This document shows, in pieces, positions 30,872-41,600 of a stretch of 64,000 nt of DNA. A program made the position numbers and the translations under genes. Each line of letters starts with the position of its first letter. Positions within the stretch are counted from its first letter, which is position 1. This DNA comes from Rhizobiales bacterium 2SD (GTDB lineage Bacteria; Pseudomonadota; Alphaproteobacteria; Rhizobiales; Beijerinckiaceae): the NCBI GenBank assembly GCA_005502805.1, contig SCMY01000001.1, positions 1 to 64,000 of the forward strand, given 5' to 3'. A model generated the notes under the pieces. It saw only the letters and a list, made by a program, of their open reading frames with translations, was not told the DNA's origin and ran no database searches.

Positions 30872-32425
30872 ATGCAGCGACATGCATCCCGCTCCAACCT
30901 GCTGTTCTCCGGCTCGGACTGGAACTTCGGGACCTTGTCGCATGCCTATGATGTGATCGAGGCGGTGGCGAAGGAGGAACTGCGGCTCGACATCTACCCG
31001 GTGCAGATGGAGGTGATTTCCTCCGAGCAGATGCTCGACGCCTATTCCTCGATCGGCATGCCGCTGATGTATCGCCACTGGTCCTTCGGCAAGCACTTCC
31101 TCCATCACGAACTGCTCTACCGCAAGGGGGGCCGCGGCCTCGCCTATGAGATCGTCATCAATTCCGACCCCTGCATCGTCTATCTGATGGAGGAGAACAC
31201 CATGGCCCTGCAGGCTCTGGTGACGGCGCATGCGGCCCTCGGGCACAATCATTTCTTCAAGAACAACCATTTGTTCCGGCAGTGGACCGACGCCGATGCG
31301 ATCCTGAGCTATCTCGACTTCGCCAAGGGCTACATCAGCCGCTGCGAGGAGAAGCACGGCGTCGCAGCGGTGGAGGCCATTCTCGACGCCGCTCATGCGC
31401 TGATGGACCAGGGCGTGTTCCGCTATCGCCGCCCGCCCAGGCTCTCCTCCGAGAAACAGCGAGAAGGGCTCCGCGAACGGCTGGAATATGAGGAGCGCTC
31501 CTACAACGATCTCTGGCGCACGCTCCCGCGCCAGGCGGATGGCAGCAAGGCCACTGCGGAGAATGCGGACCTGATCGCCGAGCGGAAGAAGGCGCTCAAC
31601 CTGCCCGAGGAGAACCTGCTCTATTTCCTCGAGAAGACCAGCCTGATCCTCGAGCCCTGGCAGCGCGAGATTCTCAGGATCGTCCGTGTGATCGCGCAGT
31701 ATTTCTACCCGCAGCGGCAGACGCAGGTGATGAACGAGGGCTGCGCGACCTTCGTGCACTACACGGTGATGAATTCGCTGTTCGACCGCGGCCGCATCGG
31801 CGAAGGCGCCATGCTGGAGATACTGCGCAATCACTCCAATGTCGTGTTCCAGCCGGGCTTCGACGATCCCCGCTTCTCCGGCATCAACCCCTATGCGCTC
31901 GGCCTGGGCATGATGCAGGACATCCAGCGCATCGCGACCGAGCCGACGGCGGAGGACCGCGACTGGTTTCCCGAGTTCGCAGGCAGCGGCGACTGGCGCA
32001 CGATCCTGCTCGACGCCTGGGCCAATCATCGCGACGAATCTTTCATCCGCCAGTTCCTCAGCCCGGCCCTGATCCGGAAATGGCGGCTCTTCCTGCTTTC
32101 CGACGCGGCGAACGAATCGTTCTACAGCGTCGCCTCGATCCATAACGAACGCGGCTATCGGCGGATCCGCTCCGCTTTGGCCCAGAGATATGACATCGGG
32201 ACGAACAATACGGACATCCAGGTCGTCGATGTCGACCTGCTCGGCCAGAGGCACCTGCGCCTGCAGCACAAGGTTCGTGACGGCATCACGCTGGAGAACG
32301 GCAGCTGCGACGCAACGCTGCGCCATGTCCAGGCGCTCTGGGGCTACGAGGTCAGCCTGCAGGGCGTCGATGCACAGACCGGGGCCACGCTCTACGAACG
32401 CTCCAGCCGCCAGCTGGCCGACTAA
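30872..32425 (+). CDS. SpoVR family protein
   Basis: A 517-residue protein matching the SpoVR/YcgB family (E. coli YcgB 510). Landmarks are EVISSEQMLDAYSSIGMP, HWSFGKHF and the histidine-rich NHFFKNNHLF, then NEGCATFVHY. SpoVR acts in spore cortex formation in Bacillus; in non-sporulating proteobacteria it travels with PrkA and YeaH in a stress operon of unclear function. The NEGxATFxH pattern is metal-site-like, by inspection only. Confidence 0.93.
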   Translation: MQRHASRSNLLFSGSDWNFGTLSHAYDVIEAVAKEELRLDIYPVQMEVISSEQMLDAYSSIGMPLMYRHWSFGKHFLHHELLYRKGGRGLAYEIVINSDPCIVYLMEENTMALQALVTAHAALGHNHFFKNNHLFRQWTDADAILSYLDFAKGYISRCEEKHGVAAVEAILDAAHALMDQGVFRYRRPPRLSSEKQREGLRERLEYEERSYNDLWRTLPRQADGSKATAENADLIAERKKALNLPEENLLYFLEKTSLILEPWQREILRIVRVIAQYFYPQRQTQVMNEGCATFVHYTVMNSLFDRGRIGEGAMLEILRNHSNVVFQPGFDDPRFSGINPYALGLGMMQDIQRIATEPTAEDRDWFPEFAGSGDWRTILLDAWANHRDESFIRQFLSPALIRKWRLFLLSDAANESFYSVASIHNERGYRRIRSALAQRYDIGTNNTDIQVVDVDLLGQRHLRLQHKVRDGITLENGSCDATLRHVQALWGYEVSLQGVDAQTGATLYERSSRQLAD

Positions 32426-32495
32426 AGCATTTTCAAGCCAACCGGCCTGTCCCTCGGATCGAGATAGAGAACGCCTCGGTACCGCGGAAAATCGG

Positions 32496-33392
32496 TCAGC
32501 GCTTGCCGCTGCGGTCCTCGGCAAGGAGTTCCTTGCGCGCTTTCGCCATGACCTTGCGGGCCTCGTCGTCGACTGCTGGGAACTGCGGATCGAGCTTTTC
32601 CAGCCGGTCGACGATCGTCGCCGCAACGATCAGCCGGGTGAACCATTTGTTGTCGGCCGGCACGACATGCCAGGGCGCATGCTTGGTCGCGGTCTTGGCG
32701 ATCGCGTCCTGGTAGGCCGCCTGGTACTCGTCCCAGTGCCGGCGCTCGGCAAGGTCGCCCGGATCGAACTTCCAGTTTTTGTCGGGCTCGTCGATCCGCG
32801 ACAGCAGGCGCCGGCGCTGCTCGTCCTTCGACAGATTGAGGAAGAATTTCAGGATCACCGTGCCATTGCGGGCCAGGTGCTTCTCGAAATCGCGGATGCT
32901 CTCGAAGCGGTCGCGCCAGACGTTCTTGCCGATCAGCTTGGGCGGCAGGCCCTGCTTGCGCAGCAGCTCCTCATGCACGCGAACGACCAGTACTTCCTCG
33001 TAATAGGAGCGGTTGAAGATGCCGATCTCGCCGCGCTCCGGCAGCGCGCAAGTGGTGCGCCAAAGAAAGTCGTGGCGCAGCTCCAGCGAGCTCGGCGCCT
33101 TGAAGGAGGTGACCTCGCAGCCCTGCGGATTGACCCCGGACATGACGTGCTCGATCGTCCCGTCCTTGCCGGCTGTATCGATCGCCTGCAGCACGATCAG
33201 CACCGACCAGCGCTTCTCCGCGAACAGCCGCTCCTGCAGATCGCGCAGGCGCTTGACGCCGGTCTGCAGCAGCTCGCTCGCACCGTTCTTGTCGAGAGCA
33301 AGACCGCAGGTCTCGCCGGGATCAAAGCGCTTCAACTTGAAATCGTCGCCATCGCTGACCCTGAAGCGCTTGACCATCTCGTCCGGCAGCAT
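32496..33392 (-). CDS. ppk2: Polyphosphate kinase 2 family protein
   Basis: A 298-residue single-domain PPK2. The phosphate loop reads IDTAGKDGT at residues 71-79, and EIGIFNRSYYEEVLVVRVH at about 122-140 carries the Walker B-like region. PPK2 enzymes move phosphate between polyphosphate and nucleoside di- or monophosphates; the subclass cannot be set from sequence alone. GGAG spacing favours ATG 33392 over 33401. It is convergent with spoVR (70-base gap), and polyphosphate use under stress suits the neighbourhood. Confidence 0.9.
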   Translation of the reverse strand: MLPDEMVKRFRVSDGDDFKLKRFDPGETCGLALDKNGASELLQTGVKRLRDLQERLFAEKRWSVLIVLQAIDTAGKDGTIEHVMSGVNPQGCEVTSFKAPSSLELRHDFLWRTTCALPERGEIGIFNRSYYEEVLVVRVHEELLRKQGLPPKLIGKNVWRDRFESIRDFEKHLARNGTVILKFFLNLSKDEQRRRLLSRIDEPDKNWKFDPGDLAERRHWDEYQAAYQDAIAKTATKHAPWHVVPADNKWFTRLIVAATIVDRLEKLDPQFPAVDDEARKVMAKARKELLAEDRSGKR

Positions 33393-33467
33393 GCCTGGCA
33401 TCTCCTGCAGAAAGACCTGAGCTCACTGTGGAGCCATATCGCGGATTGTCCAGCTTTCCGGTCGCGA

Positions 33468-34460
33468 TCAGACGATCAGCTCCGCCACCGGCAGCCGTGC
33501 CTTGCCCCCCGGGGGCGAGCCCGCAGGCAACCCGAGCCGGAAGACATTGACCAGGCGGCGGCCGGGCGGAACGCTGTGTCGATCAACCAGTTGCCGGTTG
33601 CTCGCCGGCCAGTCGGCCAGCACCGAGACCGGACAGGCGGCGAGCCGCTGCGCGGTCAGCATCAGCCAGGCGCGATAGAAGGCACGCCCGGTCGTGAGAG
33701 GGTCCTCGCCTTCGGGTCGATGGAAGAGCGCGACGGCAGAGTTCGCGAACTTGCCTCGCTCGCTCGCGAGCGTCGCGGCGAGCCCGAGGCGGCGTAGCAG
33801 GGGAAACAACGGGCCGAGCACAAATCTGGTCCCGAAGGCAACGACGCCCGGCATCGCCATGGCCTCGGCGCTGAGCCCGTCGCGCTCATAGGACGGATCG
33901 CTGCGCGACAACCGCATCCAGTGCAGCAATTCGGCGCGATGGGCGTCGTCGCAGAGGAAATGGAAACCGGCCTCGTCGGCGAGGCGCGCGATCGCGTCGA
34001 TGGCCTCCGCGCCACGGACCAGCTGCACGTCGCCGACCATGGCGGAAAACATGTAGAGCGCCGCTTCGCCCGCCTGATCCAGTGGCCGGAAGCCACCACG
34101 CCAGCTCGTTCGGGCAGAGACGAAATCTGCCAGCCCATCGGGTTCACGACCCGCTGCGATGGTGATGCGCGCGACCGGCAGCACGCCGTCCGAGGCCGCG
34201 GCGTCGATCAGCGGCTCGACCTCCGCGAGCTTCAATCCGCGCCGGCCGAGCGCCAGCGACAGCCCCTCGATCGCCGCGCCATGCGAAAGCCGGACATCGT
34301 GCCCCGAGGGATCGGCGGCTGGCAGGCGCCGCGTGACGTCCTCCAACAGCAGCAGCGCATCGTTGCCAAGCAGCCGCCAGCGCGTCGGCTGGATGTTGTG
34401 GACGCTGGGCGCGAGGCGAACCTCGGCGAGCAAGTCTTCGAGCACGGCACGGTCGAGCAT
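33468..34460 (-). CDS. Nitroreductase-fold protein (Acg-like), last gene of six-gene operon
   Basis: A 330-residue protein with the nitroreductase FMN motif LAPSVHNIQPTRWR at residues about 16-29 and the linked SHGAAIEGLSLALGRRGL. The double-length layout resembles Acg-like nitroreductase-fold proteins, in which the second half is partly degenerate. FMN-dependent oxidation or reduction is the family role; substrate unknown. It begins 5 bases after the GNAT-like gene upstream. In combination with the ThiF-like gene of the same operon it may oxidise or reduce a modified peptide or acyl product, by loose analogy to azoline dehydrogenases. Confidence 0.72.
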   Translation of the reverse strand: MLDRAVLEDLLAEVRLAPSVHNIQPTRWRLLGNDALLLLEDVTRRLPAADPSGHDVRLSHGAAIEGLSLALGRRGLKLAEVEPLIDAAASDGVLPVARITIAAGREPDGLADFVSARTSWRGGFRPLDQAGEAALYMFSAMVGDVQLVRGAEAIDAIARLADEAGFHFLCDDAHRAELLHWMRLSRSDPSYERDGLSAEAMAMPGVVAFGTRFVLGPLFPLLRRLGLAATLASERGKFANSAVALFHRPEGEDPLTTGRAFYRAWLMLTAQRLAACPVSVLADWPASNRQLVDRHSVPPGRRLVNVFRLGLPAGSPPGGKARLPVAELIV

Positions 34461-34465
34461 GGTCG

Positions 34466-35581
34466 TCAGCCCCGCAGGCTCTTGGCGAAGAGGTGTAGCC
34501 GGTGCAGCGGCTTCGCCCCCGCCTTCTCGGCTTGCCGCAGGCTCGGCCCGTTGACGTCGGCGATCCAGGTGCCGCCGAGCTCGTTATAGCCAGCAGCCTT
34601 CAAGGCGCTCGTCACCTTGAAGAGCATGGCGCCGTTGAGCCCGCGATTATGGAAGGCGCGGCTGACCGACTGGTAGACGATGACGGCGCGCCGGTTGCTC
34701 CAGCGATGCCAGAGGAAGCGCAAGGGGAAGCTCGGGCCGATCCGCCCGCCGGTCGCCTTCACCAGCGGGTTGAGGTCGGGGATCGCGATGATCGCCCCGA
34801 CCGGCTCGCCCTTGTGGTGCACCAGGGTCGAGATGCGCTTGTCGATCACCCACATCATGTCGCCGGCCTGGAAGCGGTATTCCTCGGCGGTCGGCGGGAC
34901 GAACATCGGGTTGGTGTCGAAGCCGTCATTCAGGATGAGGCGCGATTCCTCCAGCCGCTGCGCGAAATGCCGGCGGTCGATCGGCATCCAGCGATAGTCG
35001 GGATCGCCGAGGATCGCCCGCTGCTTGTCGCCCAGCAGTTCTGAGGGATCGACATCGGCCAGCGCGATCCGGAAGGTCGTCATCGGGAAGGTCGGCGCAT
35101 AGCCGTTCGCCTCGAGCAGCCGCGCGATATGCGGCGGGCTGTAGAGCATGTCGGTGAAGGGCGCGTTCTCGAAGCCGCCGGTGACGACGCCGGCCTGCTG
35201 CATCGCCGTCAGGTTGAAGTTGCCGACGAGCTCCGCCATGCCGCGCTCGCGCGCCCAGCTCTCGGCGGCGCCGAGCAGGGCAGAAGCGACCTCGGTATCG
35301 TCGGCGCAGTCGAAATAGCCGAACTGAGCTCGGGCCGTGCTATGACGCGCATTCGAGGCGTCGTGGATCGCAGCGGCGATGCGGCCGAGCGGCTTCCCGT
35401 CACGTAGCGCCGTGAACAGCTCGAAGCGGCCATGCCCGTCCCTGACCAGCGGATTGCGCTTGGGATCGAGCATGCGGTCGAAATCGGACCACATCGGCGG
35501 CACATAGGGACTGTCCGCTGGATAAACCTGCGCGGTGACGGCGAAGGCGGCCTTGCGGTCGTTGCTGGTGATCTCGATCAT
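34466..35581 (-). CDS. GNAT-like acyltransferase protein (371 aa)
   Basis: A 371-residue protein with an N-terminal segment of about 170 residues and a C-terminal GNAT-like domain. The motif SRAFHNRGLNGAMLF near residues 304-318 is the probable acyl-CoA site, followed by ELGGTWIADVN. Similar proteins are annotated only as N-acetyltransferase-like in bacteria. Its start overlaps the membrane-protein gene stop by ATGA. Substrate unknown; an amino or peptide amine acceptor is plausible. Confidence 0.65.
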   Translation of the reverse strand: MIEITSNDRKAAFAVTAQVYPADSPYVPPMWSDFDRMLDPKRNPLVRDGHGRFELFTALRDGKPLGRIAAAIHDASNARHSTARAQFGYFDCADDTEVASALLGAAESWARERGMAELVGNFNLTAMQQAGVVTGGFENAPFTDMLYSPPHIARLLEANGYAPTFPMTTFRIALADVDPSELLGDKQRAILGDPDYRWMPIDRRHFAQRLEESRLILNDGFDTNPMFVPPTAEEYRFQAGDMMWVIDKRISTLVHHKGEPVGAIIAIPDLNPLVKATGGRIGPSFPLRFLWHRWSNRRAVIVYQSVSRAFHNRGLNGAMLFKVTSALKAAGYNELGGTWIADVNGPSLRQAEKAGAKPLHRLHLFAKSLRG

Positions 35582-36798
35582 GCCGGAGCCTTGCTCGGTG
35601 CGGCCACCAGCAATCGGCGTACCAGCGCCAATGCCGTCTCGGTGGCGGGATCGGCCGAGACCACCGGAACGGTGACCAGCAGCAGATCGAGCGGCTCATC
35701 GCCGAGCACCAGCAGATGGCTTGCGGAATGGGCGGCCAGCAGGGCCGCGAGCCGTTCCGCAACCGGGTCGGTCGATGGCCAGGGCCAGCTTCGCCCGGAG
35801 GCCTGGAGCACGCCGATCTCGCGCAGCGCTGGCTTCAGGATGGCGGGATCGTAGTCGCCGAGCTCCGCCTCGCCGAGCCGGCGGGCATTGCTGAACAGCG
35901 GATGCCCGGCGAGCTGGGCGATCAAAGCCTCGCGCGTATCGGCGCGCGAGCGGGCGAGCGAGCCGAGCACGCCGGGCGCCGCCGCATCGAAGAAACTCGA
36001 CAGCGCATCGACGGCGAGGGCGATCGCAAGCACACCGGCGAGCACGACCGCACAGAGCCTGACGCCATGGGCGAGATCGGCGCCGGACGTGACGTGCGCC
36101 GCAGCGACGCCGAGTAGCAAAGCCGCGGCGACGCGCAGGCCGAGCAGGAAGAAGCCCTGCCGCCGCGTCGGCGCCGCACCGCCGGTCACGAGCACGATCG
36201 ACACAAGCAATAGCGCACCGACGCCGCCGAGCCTGACAGGCATGCCCGGCATCAGCCCGCGAAAATCGCTGAGCGCGAAGGGCAGGATCAGGAAGGCGCA
36301 GAGCCCAAGCCGCCAGACGCTGGTATTCTCGGCTTCGGTCAGTGAGGTCGGATCGCGCCGGAACAGCAAGACGCCACAGAAGGCGACCGTCAGGAACTGA
36401 AAGCCGGCCAGCGCCAGATCATAGGCCCAGGGATGATCGGCACGGCCGATGAGGCTGCCGAGCACGAGCAGGCCGGAGCCGGCGAGCACGGCGATCTTGC
36501 CGGCGCGCGGCGCATGCCGGCGCAGCATGCCTTCGGTGACGATCAGCGCCCCCAGCGGGAACAGTGCGGCGCAGGACAGCGCCAACCGCTCCAGCAGGAC
36601 GCTGCCGCTCCACCAGCTCAGGCCGCGCAGCAGGAAGAGCGCGGCGACGAGCCCCATCGCCATGAGGAAACGTGTCGTCAGCGCCCCGCGCGGATCGCGC
36701 CGGCGCAAGGTCAGCATGGCGACGGCGAGCCCAAGCGCGCCGCAGATGTCGACGATGGAATCGGCGACCAAGGCAGGATTGGCGAACCCGCCATTCAT
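35578..36798 (-). CDS. Polytopic membrane protein of unknown function
   Basis: A 406-residue protein with about eight hydrophobic helices in residues 10-290, then a cytoplasmic-looking tail of about 115 residues. I recognise no family. ATG 36798 overlaps the ThiF-like gene stop (ATGA); upstream in-frame codons lie wholly inside that gene. Its place in the middle of a tightly coupled operon suggests a membrane step (assembly platform or export) for whatever the operon makes. Confidence 0.7.
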   Translation of the reverse strand: MNGGFANPALVADSIVDICGALGLAVAMLTLRRRDPRGALTTRFLMAMGLVAALFLLRGLSWWSGSVLLERLALSCAALFPLGALIVTEGMLRRHAPRAGKIAVLAGSGLLVLGSLIGRADHPWAYDLALAGFQFLTVAFCGVLLFRRDPTSLTEAENTSVWRLGLCAFLILPFALSDFRGLMPGMPVRLGGVGALLLVSIVLVTGGAAPTRRQGFFLLGLRVAAALLLGVAAAHVTSGADLAHGVRLCAVVLAGVLAIALAVDALSSFFDAAAPGVLGSLARSRADTREALIAQLAGHPLFSNARRLGEAELGDYDPAILKPALREIGVLQASGRSWPWPSTDPVAERLAALLAAHSASHLLVLGDEPLDLLLVTVPVVSADPATETALALVRRLLVAAPSKAPA

Positions 36799-37676
36799 GG
36801 CCCGGCCACCATCTGCTTGAGCGCCCGCACCACGAAAGGCCTGAGCAGCGCCGCGACCGGCGCCGGCAGGGGTCGTTCGACCGCCGGCCGGTAGGGGTTG
36901 AAGAACCAGCCGCGGCAATCGGTACCGGTGCGCTTGCCCAGTGCCAAGGCGATCGCTTCATAGGCCATCATCATGCCGGTGGTGATCACCATCGGCGCGA
37001 AGGACATCCGGCTGCGCCGGCCCGCGGCGACCTCGCCGGCGATCGCAAGGTCGACATGATGGCGCGAGCGCGAATGCAGCATCACATGCGTGACCTCGCA
37101 CAGCATCGCCGCGCGCTTGTCGTCCTCGCCGAGCGTCCGCCAATCCTTGCCGAGCGTCGGGAAGCCGAGCCGCTCCTCCGGGCGCGGGTCCTCCGGCCGG
37201 ACCACGATCACCGAGGGCAGCGGCGCCATATAGGCGTCGATCACGCTGGCGCCGGCCACTTTCGCCGTGCGGTAGAGATGCAGGCCGGCGGCGATGTCGT
37301 CCATGCCGTTGACGATCACCTTGCAGCGCGCCGCGATCTCCGGCAGGCGCTCCGCCCATTCGGCGCCGAGCACCTCGATCTCGACCTCCGGATTGATCGC
37401 GCGCGCCGCCTCGGCAGCGGCTTCCGCCTTGGGCCGCCCGACCGTGCCGGCATTGGCGAAGACCTGCCGGTTCAGGTTCGAGACCTCGAAGACATCGATA
37501 TCGGCGATGACGAAGCGGCCGATCCCAGCCCGCACCAGCGCCATGAAGGCGGCTCCGCCCATGCCGCCGACGCCGCAGACGAAGACCGTCGCCTGCCGCA
37601 GCTTCGCCTGTTCGGCCTCGCTGACGAAGCCGATATTGCGGGTGGTGAAGAGCTCGTAGCTGAATCCGGGAATCAT
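36795..37676 (-). CDS. ThiF/MoeB/E1-like adenylyltransferase family protein
   Basis: A 293-residue E1-like protein. Nucleotide loop GVGGMGG at residues 35-41, DIDVFEVSNLNRQ at 59-71 (arginine finger R70), K83 and the metal aspartate D127 in NGMDD are all intact, so ATP binding and adenylation look possible. The CxxC zinc pairs of MoeB/ThiF are missing, and no cysteine stands in the usual conjugating position; remaining cysteines are C34, C118, C193 and C254. No ubiquitin-like or ThiS-like gene is nearby. It is coupled by ATGA overlaps on both sides. Confidence 0.85.
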   Translation of the reverse strand: MIPGFSYELFTTRNIGFVSEAEQAKLRQATVFVCGVGGMGGAAFMALVRAGIGRFVIADIDVFEVSNLNRQVFANAGTVGRPKAEAAAEAARAINPEVEIEVLGAEWAERLPEIAARCKVIVNGMDDIAAGLHLYRTAKVAGASVIDAYMAPLPSVIVVRPEDPRPEERLGFPTLGKDWRTLGEDDKRAAMLCEVTHVMLHSRSRHHVDLAIAGEVAAGRRSRMSFAPMVITTGMMMAYEAIALALGKRTGTDCRGWFFNPYRPAVERPLPAPVAALLRPFVVRALKQMVAGP

Positions 37677-38635
37677 GGCTTCGTCCTCGCGGCGCGTGGA
37701 CGCAATGTGCCGAAACGCCTGGTGTCGTCGAGCCAGTGCAGCAAGGGCAGCACCAGCCTTTGCAGCAGGAGGAAGGCGGAAGCCCCGATCAGCCCCGGCA
37801 GCGAGGCGCGCGGCACCTGGCCGAGCAGGTAACCTCGCGCCGCCGCCAAATCCATGCGGCCGAGCTGGAGCACGTCGTCGCCCCGCTCGTAATCCAGCGT
37901 CTCCCGGCAGAACGCGTTGTAGCTGGGATCGCGGTGCTGCGTCGCCTCCTCGAAGCTCTTCTTCAGATCGTCAGAGCCGCCGGTATAGGCGTCGGTGATC
38001 ACAGAACGGGCCTCCTCGAAGCCGGCCTCCTCCCCCACGCCGAAGACATGGCGGTGCCCGCGCATGATCTGCCGGGCGAGCGAGAGATGCGCGAAGCTCT
38101 GGCGGCTACCGGCATCGGGGGACGGGTAGACGTCGGAGAAGGTCTCGCAGACCATGCCGACCACGCTCGGCACCTGCGTCACATTCGAGATCCAGCGCGG
38201 CCTCAGGCCCCCGCGCACGAACAGCACCAGCACGGTCAGCCCGTAGAGCACCCAGGAGAGCCCGCGCCCGCGCACCTCGGGATCGACCATGACGAGGCCG
38301 AGATGCGTGACCTGCTCGGGCTCGCCGTTCAGCGAGAGCTGCATCTGCGCCAGGGCGTTGAACGCAACCGGCCGCCCGGTCGCCGTCTCGCTGATCAAGG
38401 TGACGATGCTCTGGCTCAGGCGCTCGCGCTCGCCGGAGAAGACGCCATAGGTCAGCGCGCCCTGCGCTAGCGTCCGCCCCGCCACGGTGCGGAGCTGCTC
38501 GACCAGCGCCGCGAGCTCGGCATCATCGAGCACCGCGCCCGGCCGCTCGATGATCCGCGTCGTCAGGCCCGGCGCGGTCGCGAGCGTAAGGTCGAGCGTC
38601 GGCCGCCGCAGCGCCTTCAGCCAGAAGCCGAGCAT
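37673..38635 (-). CDS. GNAT-like acyltransferase protein (320 aa)
   Basis: A 320-residue protein whose middle holds a GNAT-type acyl-CoA motif, LGLVMVDPEVRGRGLSW at about residues 117-133. The C-terminal stretch near residues 265-300 is hydrophobic and may touch the membrane. The start ATG 38635 shares bases with the stop of the upstream fusion gene (TGATG). It differs from the second GNAT-like protein of the operon, so the operon encodes two separate acyl transfer candidates. Function unknown. Confidence 0.62.
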   Translation of the reverse strand: MLGFWLKALRRPTLDLTLATAPGLTTRIIERPGAVLDDAELAALVEQLRTVAGRTLAQGALTYGVFSGERERLSQSIVTLISETATGRPVAFNALAQMQLSLNGEPEQVTHLGLVMVDPEVRGRGLSWVLYGLTVLVLFVRGGLRPRWISNVTQVPSVVGMVCETFSDVYPSPDAGSRQSFAHLSLARQIMRGHRHVFGVGEEAGFEEARSVITDAYTGGSDDLKKSFEEATQHRDPSYNAFCRETLDYERGDDVLQLGRMDLAAARGYLLGQVPRASLPGLIGASAFLLLQRLVLPLLHWLDDTRRFGTLRPRAARTKP

Positions 38636-41600
38636 CAGGCCACCACCGCCGCGACAGGAGCCTGAGCACGTTCCTTCACCAGCCTGGAGATGCCGGCGAA
38701 GTCGAGCTTGCCGGAGCCGAGCACCGGCACGGCCGGCACCACCATCACCTCGGCCGGGATCATCAGGTCCGCCGCGCCCTTGCTCTTGGCGAAGGCCTGG
38801 AAGGCGGCGCGCGTCGCGTCCTTCTGCTGCGTCACCAGCACCAGCCGCTCGCCCTTGCGGGCATCGGGCAGGCTGGCGACGCCGGAGAGCACGCCCGGCC
38901 AGCATTCGGCGGCGAGCGCCTCGACCGCGGCGAGCGAGACCATCTCGCCGGCGATCTTGGCGAAGCGCTTGGCCCGGCCCTTGATGGTGACGAAGCCGTC
39001 CCTGTCGATCACGACGATGTCGCCGGTATCGTGCCAGCCCTCCGGCGGCGGCTCGAGCACGCCGGGGTTCTCCGACTTGAGATAGCCCAGCATGATGTTC
39101 GGGCCGCTCACATGCAGCCGCCCGCCCTCCTCGACGCCCGGCATCGCCTCGAGCCTGGCCTCCATGCCGGGCATAATCCGGCCGACCGTGCCGAAGCGGT
39201 TGAACATCGGCGTGTTCAGCGCCAGCACCGGCGCGGTCTCGGTGACGCCATAGCCTTCGAGGATGCGCAGGCCGAACTTCTCGGCATAGGTCCGCCGCGT
39301 CGTGTCCTTCACCGGCTCGGCGCCGGCCACAATGTAGCGCAGCGAACGCAGATCGTAGGGGTGCGCGGCGCGGGCATAGCCGGTGAGGAAGGTGTCGGTG
39401 CCGAACAGAATGGTGGCGTTGCAGCCATAGACCAGCTCCGGCACCATCCGGTAGTGCAGCGGCGACGGGTAGAGATAGACCGGCACGCCCGAGACCAGCG
39501 GCAGGACGAGGCCTGCCGTCAGGCCGAAGGAGTGGAACACCGGCAGCACGTTGAAAACCTTGTCGCGCCGGCCGAAATCGATGCGCGCCGCAGCCTGCGC
39601 CGCATTGGCCAGCATGTTCCGGTGCGAGAGCACCACGCCCTTGGGCGCTCCCTCCGAGCCCGAGGTGAACAGGATCGCGGCGCGATCCGAACCCTTGGCC
39701 TCCTCGATCGGCGTGCCATGGTGCCAGAGCGCCTTGAGCTTGTCGCCGGTCGAGACGGTGGCACGCACATCCTCAAGATAGACGATCTTGATCTCGGCCT
39801 GCAGCGCCTCGATCAGCGGCCCCATCCGGCCCTTCTCGATGAAGGCGCGCGAGGTGACGATGGTCTTCACCTGCGCCGCCTTGCAGGCCGAGGCGATGTT
39901 GCTGGCGCCGGCGGTGAAGTTGATCATCGCCGGCACCCGCGCCGCCGACATCAGGCCGAGCAGCGTCACCGCCGCGCCATTGGCGTTGGGCAGCATCACG
40001 CCGACCGCCTCGCCCTTGCCGGCGAGCGGCATCAGCTTGCGGCCGAGCACCTCGGCGCCGATCAAGAGGCGCTTATAGGTCAGCGTCCCGGTGATCGGGT
40101 CCTCGACCGCGATGCGGCCCGTGCCGTTGAGCTTTGCGGCTTCCGCCACCGCCGCAAAGACGCTGCGGTCGATGTCGGTGGTCTTGAAGATCAGGTCGGA
40201 CATGATCTGGTAGAGCGCCGCGCCCGCCGCCTGACGCCGAGGCTTGCCCTTCAGCTCTTCGGCAACCGTCAGCGCGACCGGCTCCAGCACGGTGACCCGC
40301 ACCTTGGGGGACCAGCGCCGGCGCACCTGCTCGCGGGTCAGCCGCGAGAAGATCGTCGCCTCCAGCCCCTCGATCCGGACCGGCACGATCTGTGCGCCCG
40401 ACTTCTCGGCGATCATGCCGACGCCGTCATAGACCTTCATCAGGCTGCCGGTGACGGTGAGGCGCCCCTCCGGGAAGATCACCAGGGTCTCGCCGTTCTT
40501 CACGGCGTTGATCAGCGAGCGCGTCGCCAGCGGCCGCGAGGGATCGAGCGGCATGGCACGGGTCAGCTTCAGGAAGGGCTTCACCCACCAGCGCTGGGCG
40601 ATGCCGTGGTCGATGGCGAAGACCGGCTCCTTGTCGAGGATCGAGAGCGCCAGCGCCGCATCGAGGAAGGAGACGTGGTTCAGCGCGATGATCGCATTGT
40701 CGCCGGCCTTGGCGATGTTCTCACGGCCGCTGACCTCGACCCGGTAAAAGGCGCGGAACAGGATCGAGAGGAAGTCGCTGAGCGGGTTGGTCGGCAGGGT
40801 CCGCAGGATCCAGACGGAGGCCGCGATCGTCAGTACGCCGATCAGCAGGAAGAGATTGCTGAGCGTCAGGCCCGCCGCCTGCAGCAGCGCGACCACGACG
40901 GCGCCGGCGACCATGAAGGCAGCCGAGAGCACGTTGACGGCTGCGACGATGCGGGCGCGCTTCTCGGCAGGGGCCCAGGCTTGCGCCGCCGCGAAGGACG
41001 GCACGACGAAGACGCCTCCGGCAATGGCGAGGCCAGCGAGATCGATGCCGACGCGCCAGGCCGACGTGCCAGCGAAGAAGGCGCCGATGTCCTGCGCCGG
41101 CTGATGCGCGACGATGCCTGAGACGGCCCAGCCGAGATCGAGCGCGAACAGGCCCATCACCACACCGGCGACTGGCACCGGCAGCAGCACGATGCGTCCG
41201 CTCGACAGGAAGGAGCCGATGCCGGAGCCGACGGCGATCGCGATGGCGAAGATGCCGAGATAGGTCGAGACGACCATCTCGGTACCACCGATGCCGTTCT
41301 TCACCAGAGAGGGCAGCAGCGACATCACCACCGCGCCGATCAGCCAGAACAGCGAAACCATGACGCCGGTGCGCCAAAGCCTGGAATCACCCCAGAGATC
41401 CCTCAGGAGATCGCGCGTCGAGCGCAGGATGTTGCGGTCGACAACGAGGTCGGGCGCCGCCGGCCCGGTCTTCGGGATGAACAGGGTCGCGACCCAGCAG
41501 GCCAGCGCGAAGACCAGGATCAGCAGGCTGAGCTGGGCGGCATCGCCGCCTTCGCGCGCCGTCAGGCCGCCGGCGATGGTGCCGAGCAGGATGGCGATGA

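Noticed and set aside
39031..41121. 696-codon plus-strand frame inside the acyl ligase fusion gene
   Set aside because: His/Arg/Asp-rich shadow; the opposite strand has clear MFS, PlsC and AMP-ligase motifs.
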